64,000 nucleotides of DNA from Spirochaetaceae bacterium (GTDB taxonomy: Bacteria > Spirochaetota > Spirochaetia > Treponematales > Treponemataceae): assembly GCA_017623685.1 (NCBI GenBank), contig JAGAOP010000060.1, positions 1 through 64,000 on the forward strand. The letters run 5' to 3'. Made by a program: the position numbers and the translations under genes. Position 1 is the stretch's first letter; the number at the start of each line of letters is the position of its first letter. Of the stretch, positions 43,971 to 53,251 are shown piece by piece. Under the pieces are notes generated by a model. The model was not told the origin of the DNA, ran no database searches, and saw only the letters and a list, made by a program, of their open reading frames with translations.

Positions 43971-45034
43971 AGAACCTAAAATTTTATTCTAAAAATATTT
44001 TCCAAAGTTTTTTAGCTTGTCTATTTGGCATTTTAATTTCTCTGATCTTAATCATTTTTCTTACTGAACGCCCTTTTCATTCCGCTTTGGATTTTTTTAC
44101 TGGAGTTTTTTCTTCAACCTTTTATATTGGTTCTTTTTTAGATACCGCAAGCCTGTTGCTTTGGGCTTCTTTAGGTGCTATTTTAGCTTTTTCTTGTGGA
44201 AACATGAATTTAGGTGGAGAAGGGCAAATTTATCTTTCTGGTTTAGTAACAGCTTTAATTTTAGGAAATTCCCAAGACGTTCACTTTGCAATAAAAATAA
44301 TTTTAGCCTTTTTAAGTGCATGTTTTGTAGGCGGCTTTTGCGCCTTTATCCCAGCTATTCTTAAAATATTTAAAGGTAGCAGTGAATTATTAACTTCATT
44401 TTTAATTTCTTCAGCAACAATTCCTCTTGTAGACGCTGCAATATCTGGCTCATTTAGGGGAGAAACAAATAATCTTTTAGCAACAAATTTTATTCCAGAA
44501 GCATTTAGATTAAAAAAACTCCTTCCTCCTTCTACTTTTAACATTAGTTTTTTTATAGCAATTTTTTTTACTGTTATTTTAACTATTATTTTTTATAAAA
44601 CAAAAAAAGGAAAGGATTTTTGCCTTTGTGGAGTTGCCCCGGAATTAGCAAAATATTCTGGAATACCTGTGGCAAAATATTCTGTTCTCGGAATGTTTTT
44701 GTCCGGAGCCTTCCATGGAATAACTGGCTTTTTTGCTGTTTGGGGAACATTTTATACTTGCCATTATGGCTTCTATTCTGGAATGGGCTGGAACGGTTTA
44801 ACCTGCGCTTTAATCGCTAGAAAAAATCCATTGGCACTTATTCCTTCTGCATTTTTGTTATCCTGGATTTTTACCGCTGCAGATAGAACTAGCATGATAA
44901 ATGGCTTTTCCTTTGACCTAGAAAGTTTAATTCAAGGAAGTATCTTGTTCTTTATTTCAGCACAATTTGTATTACCAAAATTCTTTGCAAAAGAAAAGGA
45001 GAAAAATCATGGAAGTTGTAATAGACTTATTTAG
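43964..45034 (+). CDS. ABC permease, first of pair
   Basis: A 356-residue protein with about eight to ten helices of the BPD_transp_2 type: FSCGNMNLGGEGQIYLSG and GVAPELAKYSGIPVAKY are hallmarks of nucleoside/riboflavin-type BMP systems. Its ATG overlaps the ATPase stop, and its end overlaps the next permease by 26 nt. Confidence 0.88.
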   Translation: MLKNLKFYSKNIFQSFLACLFGILISLILIIFLTERPFHSALDFFTGVFSSTFYIGSFLDTASLLLWASLGAILAFSCGNMNLGGEGQIYLSGLVTALILGNSQDVHFAIKIILAFLSACFVGGFCAFIPAILKIFKGSSELLTSFLISSATIPLVDAAISGSFRGETNNLLATNFIPEAFRLKKLLPPSTFNISFFIAIFFTVILTIIFYKTKKGKDFCLCGVAPELAKYSGIPVAKYSVLGMFLSGAFHGITGFFAVWGTFYTCHYGFYSGMGWNGLTCALIARKNPLALIPSAFLLSWIFTAADRTSMINGFSFDLESLIQGSILFFISAQFVLPKFFAKEKEKNHGSCNRLI

Positions 45035-45836
45035 ATTTGGTTCTCCTTTATTAATAACAGCTGTAGGAGCTTTAATCAGTGAATTTGCAGGCATTATGGC
45101 TGTTTTTGCTGATGGATTTATAAATTTGGGTAGTTTTTTATGCTACACTGTAACTTTTTTCTCTGGTTCCCCTGTTTTAGGGGTTTTTATCAGTGTAATT
45201 ATATGTGTTTTGCTAGGTTGGTCTGGAGCATTAGCTACAAAAATATTAAAAGCTAATCCTTTTTTAATTGGTTTAGCAATAAATTTAAGTGTAAACGGTT
45301 TAATTTCTTTGTTGTCCGTAAGTTTTTTTGGAACACGAGGGGTTCTTTCTACTTCCGAAGATATATTTTCTTATGAATTTTATATTGGGTTAGTAATATG
45401 TTCTTGGGTTATGGCAATTTTTATTGCAATATTGCTTGGTATTACAAAATATGGTTTACAAATTAAAATAACAGGAACAGCTCCCGAAGCTTTATTTTTT
45501 AGAGGAATAAAAGTTAGCCTTTGGGAAAACCTAAGTTGGTGTATAGCAGCAGCTTTTTCGTGTTTTGCAGGTTGTATTTTAACTGCTCATTTATCATCTT
45601 TTGTTCCAAATATTAGTGCTGGAAAAGGCTGGTTGGCATTAGCTGCTGTTTTTTTAGCAAAAAAAAATATTTTCAGTTTATTTATAGCTGTTATGGTTTT
45701 TGTTTCTGCTGAGTTTCTTTTTTCTGGAATACAAAATATTTCTATTTTTCAAAATATTTCACCTTCTGTTACTTTAGCTTTTCCGTACATAATTACATTA
45801 ATACTAATATGTTTTGATATTAAGAAAAAAACATAA
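45009..45836 (+). CDS. ABC permease, second of pair
   Basis: A 275-residue protein from ATG 45009, with AAAGGAG 7 nt upstream; a frame extending back to 44967 lacks a site. About eight helices; ALISEFAGIMAVFADGFINLGSF and ITGTAPEALFFRGIKV match the paired RfuD/PnrE-type permease. It forms the channel together with the preceding protein. Convergent with the chemoreceptor gene (3 bp apart). Confidence 0.88.
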   Translation: MEVVIDLFRFGSPLLITAVGALISEFAGIMAVFADGFINLGSFLCYTVTFFSGSPVLGVFISVIICVLLGWSGALATKILKANPFLIGLAINLSVNGLISLLSVSFFGTRGVLSTSEDIFSYEFYIGLVICSWVMAIFIAILLGITKYGLQIKITGTAPEALFFRGIKVSLWENLSWCIAAAFSCFAGCILTAHLSSFVPNISAGKGWLALAAVFLAKKNIFSLFIAVMVFVSAEFLFSGIQNISIFQNISPSVTLAFPYIITLILICFDIKKKT

Positions 45837-45839
45837 AAA

Positions 45840-47594
45840 TCACAAAAAGAAATCATCTAAATCAACTTCTGATGTTCCATCTTCGCTTAAATTAACTTCT
45901 TCTACTTCTGGTTCAACAATAGATTCTTCTTCTATCTCTGGTTCTTCCGGTTCAGCAACATCTGTAACAAAACTCACTAATGTACTATTGAGTTTATCCA
46001 TCTTTGCTACATTTTTTTGGCTTTGTCTATCTATTTCTGCCATTTGCTTAACTACACCAGAGGCATTGTTTTTAACCAACTTTAAACTAGACTGAATTTG
46101 TTTATATATTCCTTTTAACGAAGAAATTTCTGTTGCAATTTGCTCACGATGTTCTAAAAGCAAGGAACTTGTTTCTGCATTTTTCTTTATAAAGTTATTT
46201 AGTTGGGAATTTTCATCTAAAATAGTTATTACAGTATTATCTATTCCCCTTAACCCTTCAGAAACTTCTAGATAAAATTTTATTACACCTTTAATTTGTT
46301 CTGTTACAAGATTGAATACTTCCGCTGCAGCCTTACTTGCAACATTGGCATCTTTAACACTTCTAACTATTGCATATAAAGAAGAGGTTATTCTTGTTGC
46401 ATTATCTGAAGTTGATTCTGCAAGTTGTCTTATTTCTTCTGCAACAACACTAAATCCTTTCCCCGCTTCTCCTGCATGAGCACTTTCTATAGCAGCATTC
46501 ATTGAAAGCGTATTTGTCTGTTCTGCAATATCGTTAATTATATCTACAATTTCTGCAACTTCATCTAACTGGCCATTTACATCTTGCAGTAATTTATATG
46601 TTGAATAAATTTTTTCATCACCATTATTTATTAACTGCTGAATTTCCTTTGTACTGTCTGCTTTTTCCTGTGTTTTTTGAGCAATTCCAGTTAAATCATT
46701 TTCAATTTTTTTAATTGTTTCTCGATTATTTTCAACTAGTAAACTTTGCTGTTCAGTGTTGTCTGCTAAAACTTGAAAAATTTCTAGCATATTTGTACTT
46801 GTTGTATCAGAACCAGTAATAGCACCATCAAGTTTATCTGTATACCTTTCAACTTGCTCTAAATTAGTTTTAATTTGACGTGTTTCTTGTGAAGCACTAA
46901 CAGCAGAAGAGTTAATTATTTGGCTACCTTCGTAAGCTGATTTAGAGGCATACTTTGCGTTACCAATAACTTCGTTTAAAACCTTAAATGTCGAATCTAA
47001 ATTTCGCTTAATTTCACAGAATTCATCGTTTGAAGAAAACTTTTTTTCGCTATATTCAAATTGATTTACAAAATCTCGTTGTGCTAAGTTTTCAGAAATA
47101 TTATGTAAATATTCCATACTTTTTGCACTATATTTTATTTGTCTTGAAAATAAAACGAAAAAAACAAGTACTAATAGAATAATACAAAATAAAGTAACAC
47201 CTAATCCAATCCAACTAAGCATATCAATAAATAAAGTTATTTCTGCTTCGATAGAAATAAAGGTTTCATCGATAGTTTCTTTGATTTGTACTTCTGAACC
47301 ATCTTTAATTTGTGATTTTAGTTGCAAAAAACTTTGAATATTTGATTCTAAAGTTTTTCTCCAAAAATTCCTTGCCCAAGGTTCAACTATTTCTTCATCA
47401 ATAAAAATAGGGTTATTATGAATATCTTGTTTTTCAAAGATATAATTTATATTGTTTCGTTCAGCTAGCAAATAACGATAATATTCAGTTGTTTGAATAA
47501 TAACCAGTGTATTTAATAAAAGAACAACTACTAACAAAAAAGAGAAAAAAAACAAAAAACTGGAAATTATTATTAGTTTTTTTTTTGCTAACAT
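45840..47594 (-). CDS. Methyl-accepting chemotaxis protein
   Basis: A 584-residue receptor. Helix 1 at about 8-32, a periplasmic four-helix-like domain to about 130, helix 2 at about 132-155, and a long coiled-coil cytoplasmic part. The hairpin tip reads [32 protein letters not shown], the MCP signature. The tail after about residue 540 is very acidic ([19 protein letters not shown]) and ends DLDDFFL. Ligand unknown. GAGGAAGG site before ATG. Confidence 0.93.
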   Translation of the reverse strand: MLAKKKLIIISSFLFFFSFLLVVVLLLNTLVIIQTTEYYRYLLAERNNINYIFEKQDIHNNPIFIDEEIVEPWARNFWRKTLESNIQSFLQLKSQIKDGSEVQIKETIDETFISIEAEITLFIDMLSWIGLGVTLFCIILLVLVFFVLFSRQIKYSAKSMEYLHNISENLAQRDFVNQFEYSEKKFSSNDEFCEIKRNLDSTFKVLNEVIGNAKYASKSAYEGSQIINSSAVSASQETRQIKTNLEQVERYTDKLDGAITGSDTTSTNMLEIFQVLADNTEQQSLLVENNRETIKKIENDLTGIAQKTQEKADSTKEIQQLINNGDEKIYSTYKLLQDVNGQLDEVAEIVDIINDIAEQTNTLSMNAAIESAHAGEAGKGFSVVAEEIRQLAESTSDNATRITSSLYAIVRSVKDANVASKAAAEVFNLVTEQIKGVIKFYLEVSEGLRGIDNTVITILDENSQLNNFIKKNAETSSLLLEHREQIATEISSLKGIYKQIQSSLKLVKNNASGVVKQMAEIDRQSQKNVAKMDKLNSTLVSFVTDVAEPEEPEIEEESIVEPEVEEVNLSEDGTSEVDLDDFFL

Positions 47595-47772
47595 AAAAAA
47601 TATCCTTCCTCAAATTTAAGAATACACTATATTTTACTATCGGTAAAGAAAAATAATTTCTCTAATAAAGAATAGGTTAGTCTGTAAATTTAATTTTTTT
47701 TTCCTGTAGAAGAAATCATTTATTTAAGTTATACTTGCAATATAAATTCATTTATTACATAAGGAAAACATA

Positions 47773-49188
47773 ATGGGTGGAATTTTTGGCGTTGCCTCAA
47801 AATCTGATTGTTCTTTGGATTTATTTTTTGGAGTAGATTATCATTCTCATCTAGGAACAAGAAAGGGTGGTCTTGCAGTTTTAAAAAGTGATGGAACATT
47901 TGAACGTTCTATTCATAATATTCAGAATTCCCCATTTAGAACAAAATTTGAAGATGATATAGAAAGTATGCAAGGTTCCATGGGAATAGGATGCATAAGC
48001 GATAATGAACCTCAGCCTCTTCTAGTTCATTCACATTTGGGAAACTTTGCCATAACAACTGTTGGTGTTGTTACAAATAAAAATGAGCTTGTTGCAGAAA
48101 TCTTAAAACAAGGCAACACTCACTTTTTAGAAATGAGTGGTGGCGAAATAAACCAGACAGAACTTATAATTGCACTGATGAATCAAAAAGATTCTATTAC
48201 AGAAGGTATTCTCTTTGTTCAAGAAAAAATCAAAGGTTCATTAACCATGTTGATTATGACAAAAGAAGGAATTTATGGTGCAAGGGATAAACTTGGGCGA
48301 ACACCTCTTCAAGTGGGAAGAAAAAAAGATGCTTTCTGCCTTTCTTTTGAAAGTTTTGCATATATAAATTTAGGTTACACAGATTACCACGAACTTGGTC
48401 CTGGAGAAATTGTTTATTTAACTTCAGAAGAAATGAAAATCTTAAATGAACCACGTAAAGAGATGAAAATCTGTACTTTCTTGTGGGTTTATTTTGGTTA
48501 TCCTACTTCTTCCTACGAAGGGGTAAATGTTGAACAAATGCGATATAACTGTGGTCGATTTTTAGCTCGAAGAGATAAGGGTCATATTAATCCAGACAGT
48601 ATTGCTGGTGTTCCTGATTCTGGAACTGCACATGCTATTGGATATGCCAATGAATCTGGTATACCTTTTTCTAGACCTTTTATCAAATATACACCAACTT
48701 GGCCTCGATCTTTTTTGCCAACAAATCAATCTCAGCGGGCTTTAATTGCTCACATGAAGTTGATTCCTGTTCAGCCACTTATAAAAAACAAAAATATTTT
48801 GTTAATTGACGATTCTATTGTTCGTGGAACACAACTTCGCGAAACAACAGACTTTTTGTATCAAAGTGGAGCAAAAGAAGTTCATGTACGTCCTGCTTGT
48901 CCACCTATAATGTTTGGTTGCAAATACCTTAATTTTTCTCGTTCCACATCTGATTATGATTTGATTACACGTAGAATTATTAAAGAAAGAGAAGGGCTAC
49001 AAGTATCACCTGAAACATTACAAGAATATTGCAACCCAGATTCAAAAAAATATTCTGAAATGTTGGATACAATAAAAGATTCCCTACATTTTACAACTTT
49101 ACGTTATCACCGCCTTGATGATATGTTAGATAGTGTTGGCATTGATAAATGCAATATGTGTACATATTGTTGGAATGGAATTGAATAA
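47773..49188 (+). CDS. PurF-like amidophosphoribosyltransferase lacking the nucleophilic Cys
   Basis: A 471-residue protein with the N-terminal Ntn-hydrolase glutaminase fold and C-terminal PRTase. The start reads MGGIFGV where active PurF has MCGI..., so the catalytic Cys2 is Gly. The glutamine-site motif corresponding to NGNLTN reads VGVVTN. The PRPP motif ILLIDDSIVRGTQ is intact. The end, CNMCTYCWNG, carries closely spaced Cys. It may use free ammonia or have another role. Similar MGG-type proteins exist, as I recall, in other anaerobes. AAGGA site before ATG. Confidence 0.85.
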   Translation: MGGIFGVASKSDCSLDLFFGVDYHSHLGTRKGGLAVLKSDGTFERSIHNIQNSPFRTKFEDDIESMQGSMGIGCISDNEPQPLLVHSHLGNFAITTVGVVTNKNELVAEILKQGNTHFLEMSGGEINQTELIIALMNQKDSITEGILFVQEKIKGSLTMLIMTKEGIYGARDKLGRTPLQVGRKKDAFCLSFESFAYINLGYTDYHELGPGEIVYLTSEEMKILNEPRKEMKICTFLWVYFGYPTSSYEGVNVEQMRYNCGRFLARRDKGHINPDSIAGVPDSGTAHAIGYANESGIPFSRPFIKYTPTWPRSFLPTNQSQRALIAHMKLIPVQPLIKNKNILLIDDSIVRGTQLRETTDFLYQSGAKEVHVRPACPPIMFGCKYLNFSRSTSDYDLITRRIIKEREGLQVSPETLQEYCNPDSKKYSEMLDTIKDSLHFTTLRYHRLDDMLDSVGIDKCNMCTYCWNGIE

Positions 49189-49204
49189 TTTTTTTTCTTA
49201 ATTT

Positions 49205-50209
49205 ATGTTGGATAAACTTTTTTTTAGTTTTAATGCTATTTTGCCAATAATTCTTATAATCCTTTTAGGATATGTGGTAAAAAGAATAAAACTTTTACCT
49301 GAAAATTTTTTTCCTTTGCTAAATAGATTATGCTTTTATGTTTGTCTTCCTATTTTATTATTTTACAATATTTATAACGTAAATAATATTACAGAAATTG
49401 TTCAAAACTGGAAAATTGTTCTTTTTGCAATTTTAAGTATTTTTGTTATTTTTTTTCTAGGTCTAGGTTTTGTAACTCTTTGGATAAAAGATAACGCACA
49501 AAAAGGTGTTGTTCTTCAATGTATTTTTCGTTCTAACTATGTCATTTTAGGAATCCCACTAGCCACAACTTTAGCCGCTGGAAATTCAGTTTCTTTAGCA
49601 ATTAGTTCTGTTCTTTCAGCTGTTGTTGTTCCTTTGTTTAATGTTCTAGCAATTTTAGCCTTATCAATTTTTGGTAAAAAAGAAAAACTTTCAGTAAAAA
49701 ATATTATTAAAAAAATTATTACGAACCCTTTGATTATTTCTGTTTTTGTAGGAATATTTGCTTTGGGTTTTCGTGCCCTGTTGCCAAGTTCTGCAGCTGG
49801 AATAAAAGTTTTTACAATAAAAAATAACTTACCTTTTTTGTATTCCTCAATAGAAAAAATAGCTAACATCGCTTCTCCAATAGCTTTAATTGCCTTAGGA
49901 GGAAATTTTACCTTTTCTGCAATTCCTAAACTTAAGATCCAAATTTTCTCAGCTACTTTTATTCGTCTTATTTGTGTACCTAGTATTTTTCTTGGGATAG
50001 CTTATTTTCTTGATTTTAATTCAAATGAATTTCCTGCCTTAATTGCTTTATTTGCCACATCTGTGGCTGTTTCAAGTGTTCCCATGTGCGAAGGTATCGG
50101 TGGAGACACACAATTAGCCGGCCAGTTAGTTGTTTGGACTACAGTCTTTTCTGCTATAACCTTATTTCTAATTATTTTTATTTGCACACATATTGGAATC
50201 TTTGTGTAA
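49205..50209 (+). CDS. AEC-family transporter
   Basis: A 334-residue protein with about ten helices, typical of the auxin efflux carrier family: LLNRLCFYVCLPILLFYNI, QCIFRSNYVILGIPLA, SPIALIALGGNFTF and the end VPMCEGIGGDTQLAGQLVVW. Bacterial members often carry organic acids. Substrate unknown. No clear ribosome site. Confidence 0.87.
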   Translation: MLDKLFFSFNAILPIILIILLGYVVKRIKLLPENFFPLLNRLCFYVCLPILLFYNIYNVNNITEIVQNWKIVLFAILSIFVIFFLGLGFVTLWIKDNAQKGVVLQCIFRSNYVILGIPLATTLAAGNSVSLAISSVLSAVVVPLFNVLAILALSIFGKKEKLSVKNIIKKIITNPLIISVFVGIFALGFRALLPSSAAGIKVFTIKNNLPFLYSSIEKIANIASPIALIALGGNFTFSAIPKLKIQIFSATFIRLICVPSIFLGIAYFLDFNSNEFPALIALFATSVAVSSVPMCEGIGGDTQLAGQLVVWTTVFSAITLFLIIFICTHIGIFV

Positions 50210-50211
50210 AA

Positions 50212-50240
50212 TTGACGCTACTACGTAATATCGATATAAT
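50212..50240 (+). promoter_or_regulatory. Near-consensus promoter, predicted leaderless
   Basis: TTGACG (50212-50217), 17 bp, TATAAT (50235-50240), 6 nt to ATG 50247. One of the best sigma70-type matches in the window. Confidence 0.75.
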
Positions 50241-50246
50241 TCTTTT

Positions 50247-51971
50247 ATGAATATTTTTGCTGAGTTCCTTCCTGAATTTATGCATTTTTCCACTTTGGAA
50301 TCTGCGAATTTAATCCTTTTGTTAGGTTTAATAATGTTTTTAGGTGCCATTGGTGGTCGCCTTTTTCAAAAATTGAAAATTCCACAGGTTGTTGGGTACA
50401 TTGTTATTGGTGTTCTTATTGGACAATCTGGATTTCAAGTTTTAAGTATTTCTGTTATTAATGCCCTAGAACCTTTAAGCAGCGTTGCTCTAAGTTTAAT
50501 CGGATTTCTTATTGGTGCAGAACTTAAACTTAATGTAATAAAAAAATATGGAAAACAATTTGTAGGTATTTTGCTTTTAGAAGCTATTGTTCCATTTTTT
50601 GTAGTCGGTACTGTTATTACCCTTGTTTCATATTTTGTGACCAAAGATTTTTCTTCTTCTTTATCCTTAGGTATTTTATTAGGTTCTATTTCTTCTGCAA
50701 CTGCTCCAGCTGCCACAACGGATGTTTTAAAAGAAAATAGAACAAGAGGGCCTCTCACTGTTACTGTTTTGGGAATTGTTGCTATGGATGATGCTGTAGC
50801 ATTAATTCTGTATGCAGTTACTTCTTCTATTGCTGCCAGTTTATTAGGAAGTTCTGGAGAACCATTAACTCAACAACTTTTAGGTTTACTTTATGAAGTT
50901 GGTGGTTCCATGATTTTAGGTTCTTTAGTGGGCATTTTATTAACTCGTTTTATCCGCAACGTAATGACCGATGAAGGAAGAATTTTATCCTTTTCTTTGG
51001 GTGCTTTGTTTCTTTGTACAGGTTTATGCAATTTGTTTATGTTGGATAATATTCTTTCTGCTATGTCTCTTGGTTTTTTTATGGTGAACTTTGCTCCAGA
51101 AAAAACTCGTAGTACCTTTGCCCTTGTGGAAAAATTTACTCCCCCAATTTATGTTATGTTTTTTGTTCTAGTAGGAGCAAAACTAAACATCTGGAATGTA
51201 ACTGCATTTGTAGCACTTTTGGCTTTTCTATATATACTTTGTCGAACCTTAGGTAAGTCCATCGGTGCAAAAATAGGAGCAAAAATCACAAAGGCACCCA
51301 AAACTGTGGAAAAATATTTACCTTTTTGCCTATTAAGCCAAGCTGGTGTTGCTATCGGACTTTCTATTGCTGCAGGTCAAGATTTTGCTAATTCTGTAGG
51401 ACCAACAATTATGTTAATTATTACTGCTACAACTTTTGTAGTTCAGTTACTTGGACCTGTTTGCGTAAAATATGGTGTAGAAAAAGCTGGAGAATGTGGG
51501 CTAGATATAACAGAAGAAGATTTAATGAAAAACCTTTGTGTTAAGGACATTATCCGAAATGAAAAAAGCATTTGCCGACAGAATTCACCGGCAGTAGTTA
51601 AAGAAAATGAAACATTGTGTAGCATTATTTCTTCTTTCAGTCATAATGAAAATCTAAACTATGCTGTAAAAGATGAAGAAGGTTTTTTAGTAGGCATTAT
51701 TTCATTAGAACACATGAAAGAAGCTCTCTTAGTTACTGAACTTTCAGATAGTTTGATGGCATGTGATATTATGGAACCTGTTTCCCTCACTTGTAACCCA
51801 AATACATCAATTCCTGATATTTTCAAACTATTTTCTGAACAGGGAATAGAAATGATTCCTATTGTAGATGAAAAAGGACTTTCTTATGGAATTGCTGAAA
51901 AATCTACTTTAGAACATTTTATTCACACGAAAATTGTTGAATTACACCAAAAAGTTTCTGCCTTAGGTTAA
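50247..51971 (+). CDS. CPA2-type cation:proton antiporter with CBS domains
   Basis: A 574-residue protein. About twelve helices (to residue 400) with the KefB/NapA-like motifs GGRLFQKLKIPQVVGYIVIGVLIG, SSATAPAATTDVL and GIVAMDDAVALILYAV (acidic ion-binding pair). A C-terminal cytoplasmic region has two CBS domains (about 430-565: VKDIIR..., CDIMEPVSLTCNPN...IPIVDEKG) that may bind adenine nucleotides for regulation. It probably exchanges Na+ or K+ for H+. Confidence 0.9.
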   Translation: MNIFAEFLPEFMHFSTLESANLILLLGLIMFLGAIGGRLFQKLKIPQVVGYIVIGVLIGQSGFQVLSISVINALEPLSSVALSLIGFLIGAELKLNVIKKYGKQFVGILLLEAIVPFFVVGTVITLVSYFVTKDFSSSLSLGILLGSISSATAPAATTDVLKENRTRGPLTVTVLGIVAMDDAVALILYAVTSSIAASLLGSSGEPLTQQLLGLLYEVGGSMILGSLVGILLTRFIRNVMTDEGRILSFSLGALFLCTGLCNLFMLDNILSAMSLGFFMVNFAPEKTRSTFALVEKFTPPIYVMFFVLVGAKLNIWNVTAFVALLAFLYILCRTLGKSIGAKIGAKITKAPKTVEKYLPFCLLSQAGVAIGLSIAAGQDFANSVGPTIMLIITATTFVVQLLGPVCVKYGVEKAGECGLDITEEDLMKNLCVKDIIRNEKSICRQNSPAVVKENETLCSIISSFSHNENLNYAVKDEEGFLVGIISLEHMKEALLVTELSDSLMACDIMEPVSLTCNPNTSIPDIFKLFSEQGIEMIPIVDEKGLSYGIAEKSTLEHFIHTKIVELHQKVSALG

Positions 51972-52597
51972 AAAAACAATAACAAATATAAAGAAATAGG
52001 CAATAATAAAGCAAAAACATAGCCAAATGGATGACTTTGTTCTGAAATTTGGCTATTTTCATCTGCACACAATTCATTTTTATACACTTCAATCAATTTT
52101 TCATCGATTGAAGAAATAATTTTTCCAGAAGTGATTTTAATTGAATCTTGTCGAAACTTTTCTAAATAACTAAAAATTCCTATCGAAAAACTACCAAATT
52201 TTCCAGGTAAGTTTAACTTTGAAGAAAGTGCAAATTGTGATAAAAAAACCATACCCACAAGGATAAAACTTCGCCGTAATCCATCTTCTAAAGCACCTAA
52301 AGTTATTGGCAAAGCCTTGTTACCTCCAATATAAAAAAGAACCTTTCCATAGGGTGTTAGCAAAGAAAAAAATGTTACTGCTAAAATCATCAACAAAGAT
52401 GGAAGAATTTTTATGTTGCCTCTTCTACTAAAAGCTAAAAAAAAGAATAAAAGGGTTTCTAAGATAATTATCTCGGTTTTCTGTTGAAAAAGAAAGGCGG
52501 GAAAACAAATCATTACCGAAAAAAACAATAATTGAGCAGAAAAATACTTTTCCCAAAATTTTATTGTTCTGTCTTTAACAAAAACTGGCAACTTCAT
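51968..52597 (-). CDS. Membrane protein with EcfT-like look, coupled to Gx
   Basis: A 209-residue protein from ATG 52597, in an ATGA overlap with the upstream gene stop and with AAGGA 6 nt upstream. It has four or five helices (FFSVMICFPAFLF; SLLMILAVTFFSLL) and a stretch LEDGLRRSFILVGMVFLSQFAL that resembles the middle of EcfT/CbiQ membrane subunits. The Ala-Arg-Gly motifs of true EcfT are not evident. Its coupling to a Gx-type S-component-like protein supports a transport role. No ATPase is nearby. Confidence 0.6.
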   Translation of the reverse strand: MKLPVFVKDRTIKFWEKYFSAQLLFFSVMICFPAFLFQQKTEIIILETLLFFFLAFSRRGNIKILPSLLMILAVTFFSLLTPYGKVLFYIGGNKALPITLGALEDGLRRSFILVGMVFLSQFALSSKLNLPGKFGSFSIGIFSYLEKFRQDSIKITSGKIISSIDEKLIEVYKNELCADENSQISEQSHPFGYVFALLLPISLYLLLFF

Positions 52598-53121
52598 GTT
52601 TCTTCCTTTGTGACTAAAGCATACCAACTTGATTTTTTTGTAAAATATTGGGTAAAAATACCTAATAACAAACCAGATATTAAACTTACCCATAATAAAA
52701 TAGGAGCAATTAAACTAACCTTATCCCCAAAAAAGAAAAATTTTGCTACCAAAATTTGTGCTAAACTGTTACACATTGCTCCAGCTAAACTTATTCCCAC
52801 ACAACTTAGGTTTTTTCTTTTTTTAAAAAGTTGAAACAATCCCCACATAACAAAGGCTGAAGCAAAGGATCCTGCGAAAGAAAATAAAAAAACATAGGAA
52901 AATAAAGTTCCAGAAATTAATCCTTGTCCTATTATTTTTAATAATACTAAGAAAAAATAATTTTTTCCTGAAAAAATTGGTAAGGCTAAAATAATTGGAA
53001 GATTTGCTAGTCCTATTCGTATAAAAGGCAATGGCTTCGGTATAGCATATTCAATCGCAGACATAAATAAACATAATGCTGTAAAAAAAGCCATATCCTT
53101 TGTGATTTTTTTTTCTTCCAT
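52594..53121 (-). CDS. Gx-family (heptaprenyl diphosphate synthase component I-like) membrane protein
   Basis: A 175-residue protein with five or six helices. The motif PKPLPFIRIGLANLPIILAL and GQGLISGTLFSYVFLFSFAGS are diagnostic of the Hpre_diP_synt_I/Gx family, whose members look like ECF transporter S components despite the name. First gene of a coupled pair. Predicted leaderless. Confidence 0.85.
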   Translation of the reverse strand: MEEKKITKDMAFFTALCLFMSAIEYAIPKPLPFIRIGLANLPIILALPIFSGKNYFFLVLLKIIGQGLISGTLFSYVFLFSFAGSFASAFVMWGLFQLFKKRKNLSCVGISLAGAMCNSLAQILVAKFFFFGDKVSLIAPILLWVSLISGLLLGIFTQYFTKKSSWYALVTKEET

Positions 53122-53127
53122 ATTTCA

Positions 53128-53156
53128 AGTATAATAGTGTCAAAAAAAATTGTACA
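53128..53156 (-). promoter_or_regulatory. Promoter of the Gx gene, predicted leaderless
   Basis: Minus strand: TGTACA (53151-53156), 17 bp, TATACT (53128-53133), 6 nt to ATG 53121. Confidence 0.6.
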
Positions 53157-53251
53157 GTATAAAACCTTCCTTTTGTTTTTAGTATTTTTCCACAAGCTAG
53201 GATTGAACCAAAGCAAGTCTTTTCGTATACTTGAATAAAGGACTTAATTTT

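Noticed and set aside
45009-45034. The 26-nt overlap of the two permeases as a frameshift or fusion
   Set aside because: Each has its own proper start, ribosome site and stop; such overlaps are usual in this operon type.
45814-46095. Ser/Thr-rich open frame on the plus strand
   Set aside because: It lies opposite the acidic end of the chemoreceptor gene; the Ser-rich look comes from antisense of Glu/Asp codons. No start signal.
53122-53251. Cobalamin riboswitch before metH
   Set aside because: The region is about 130 bp, mostly taken by the divergent Gx promoter, and lacks the B12-box.
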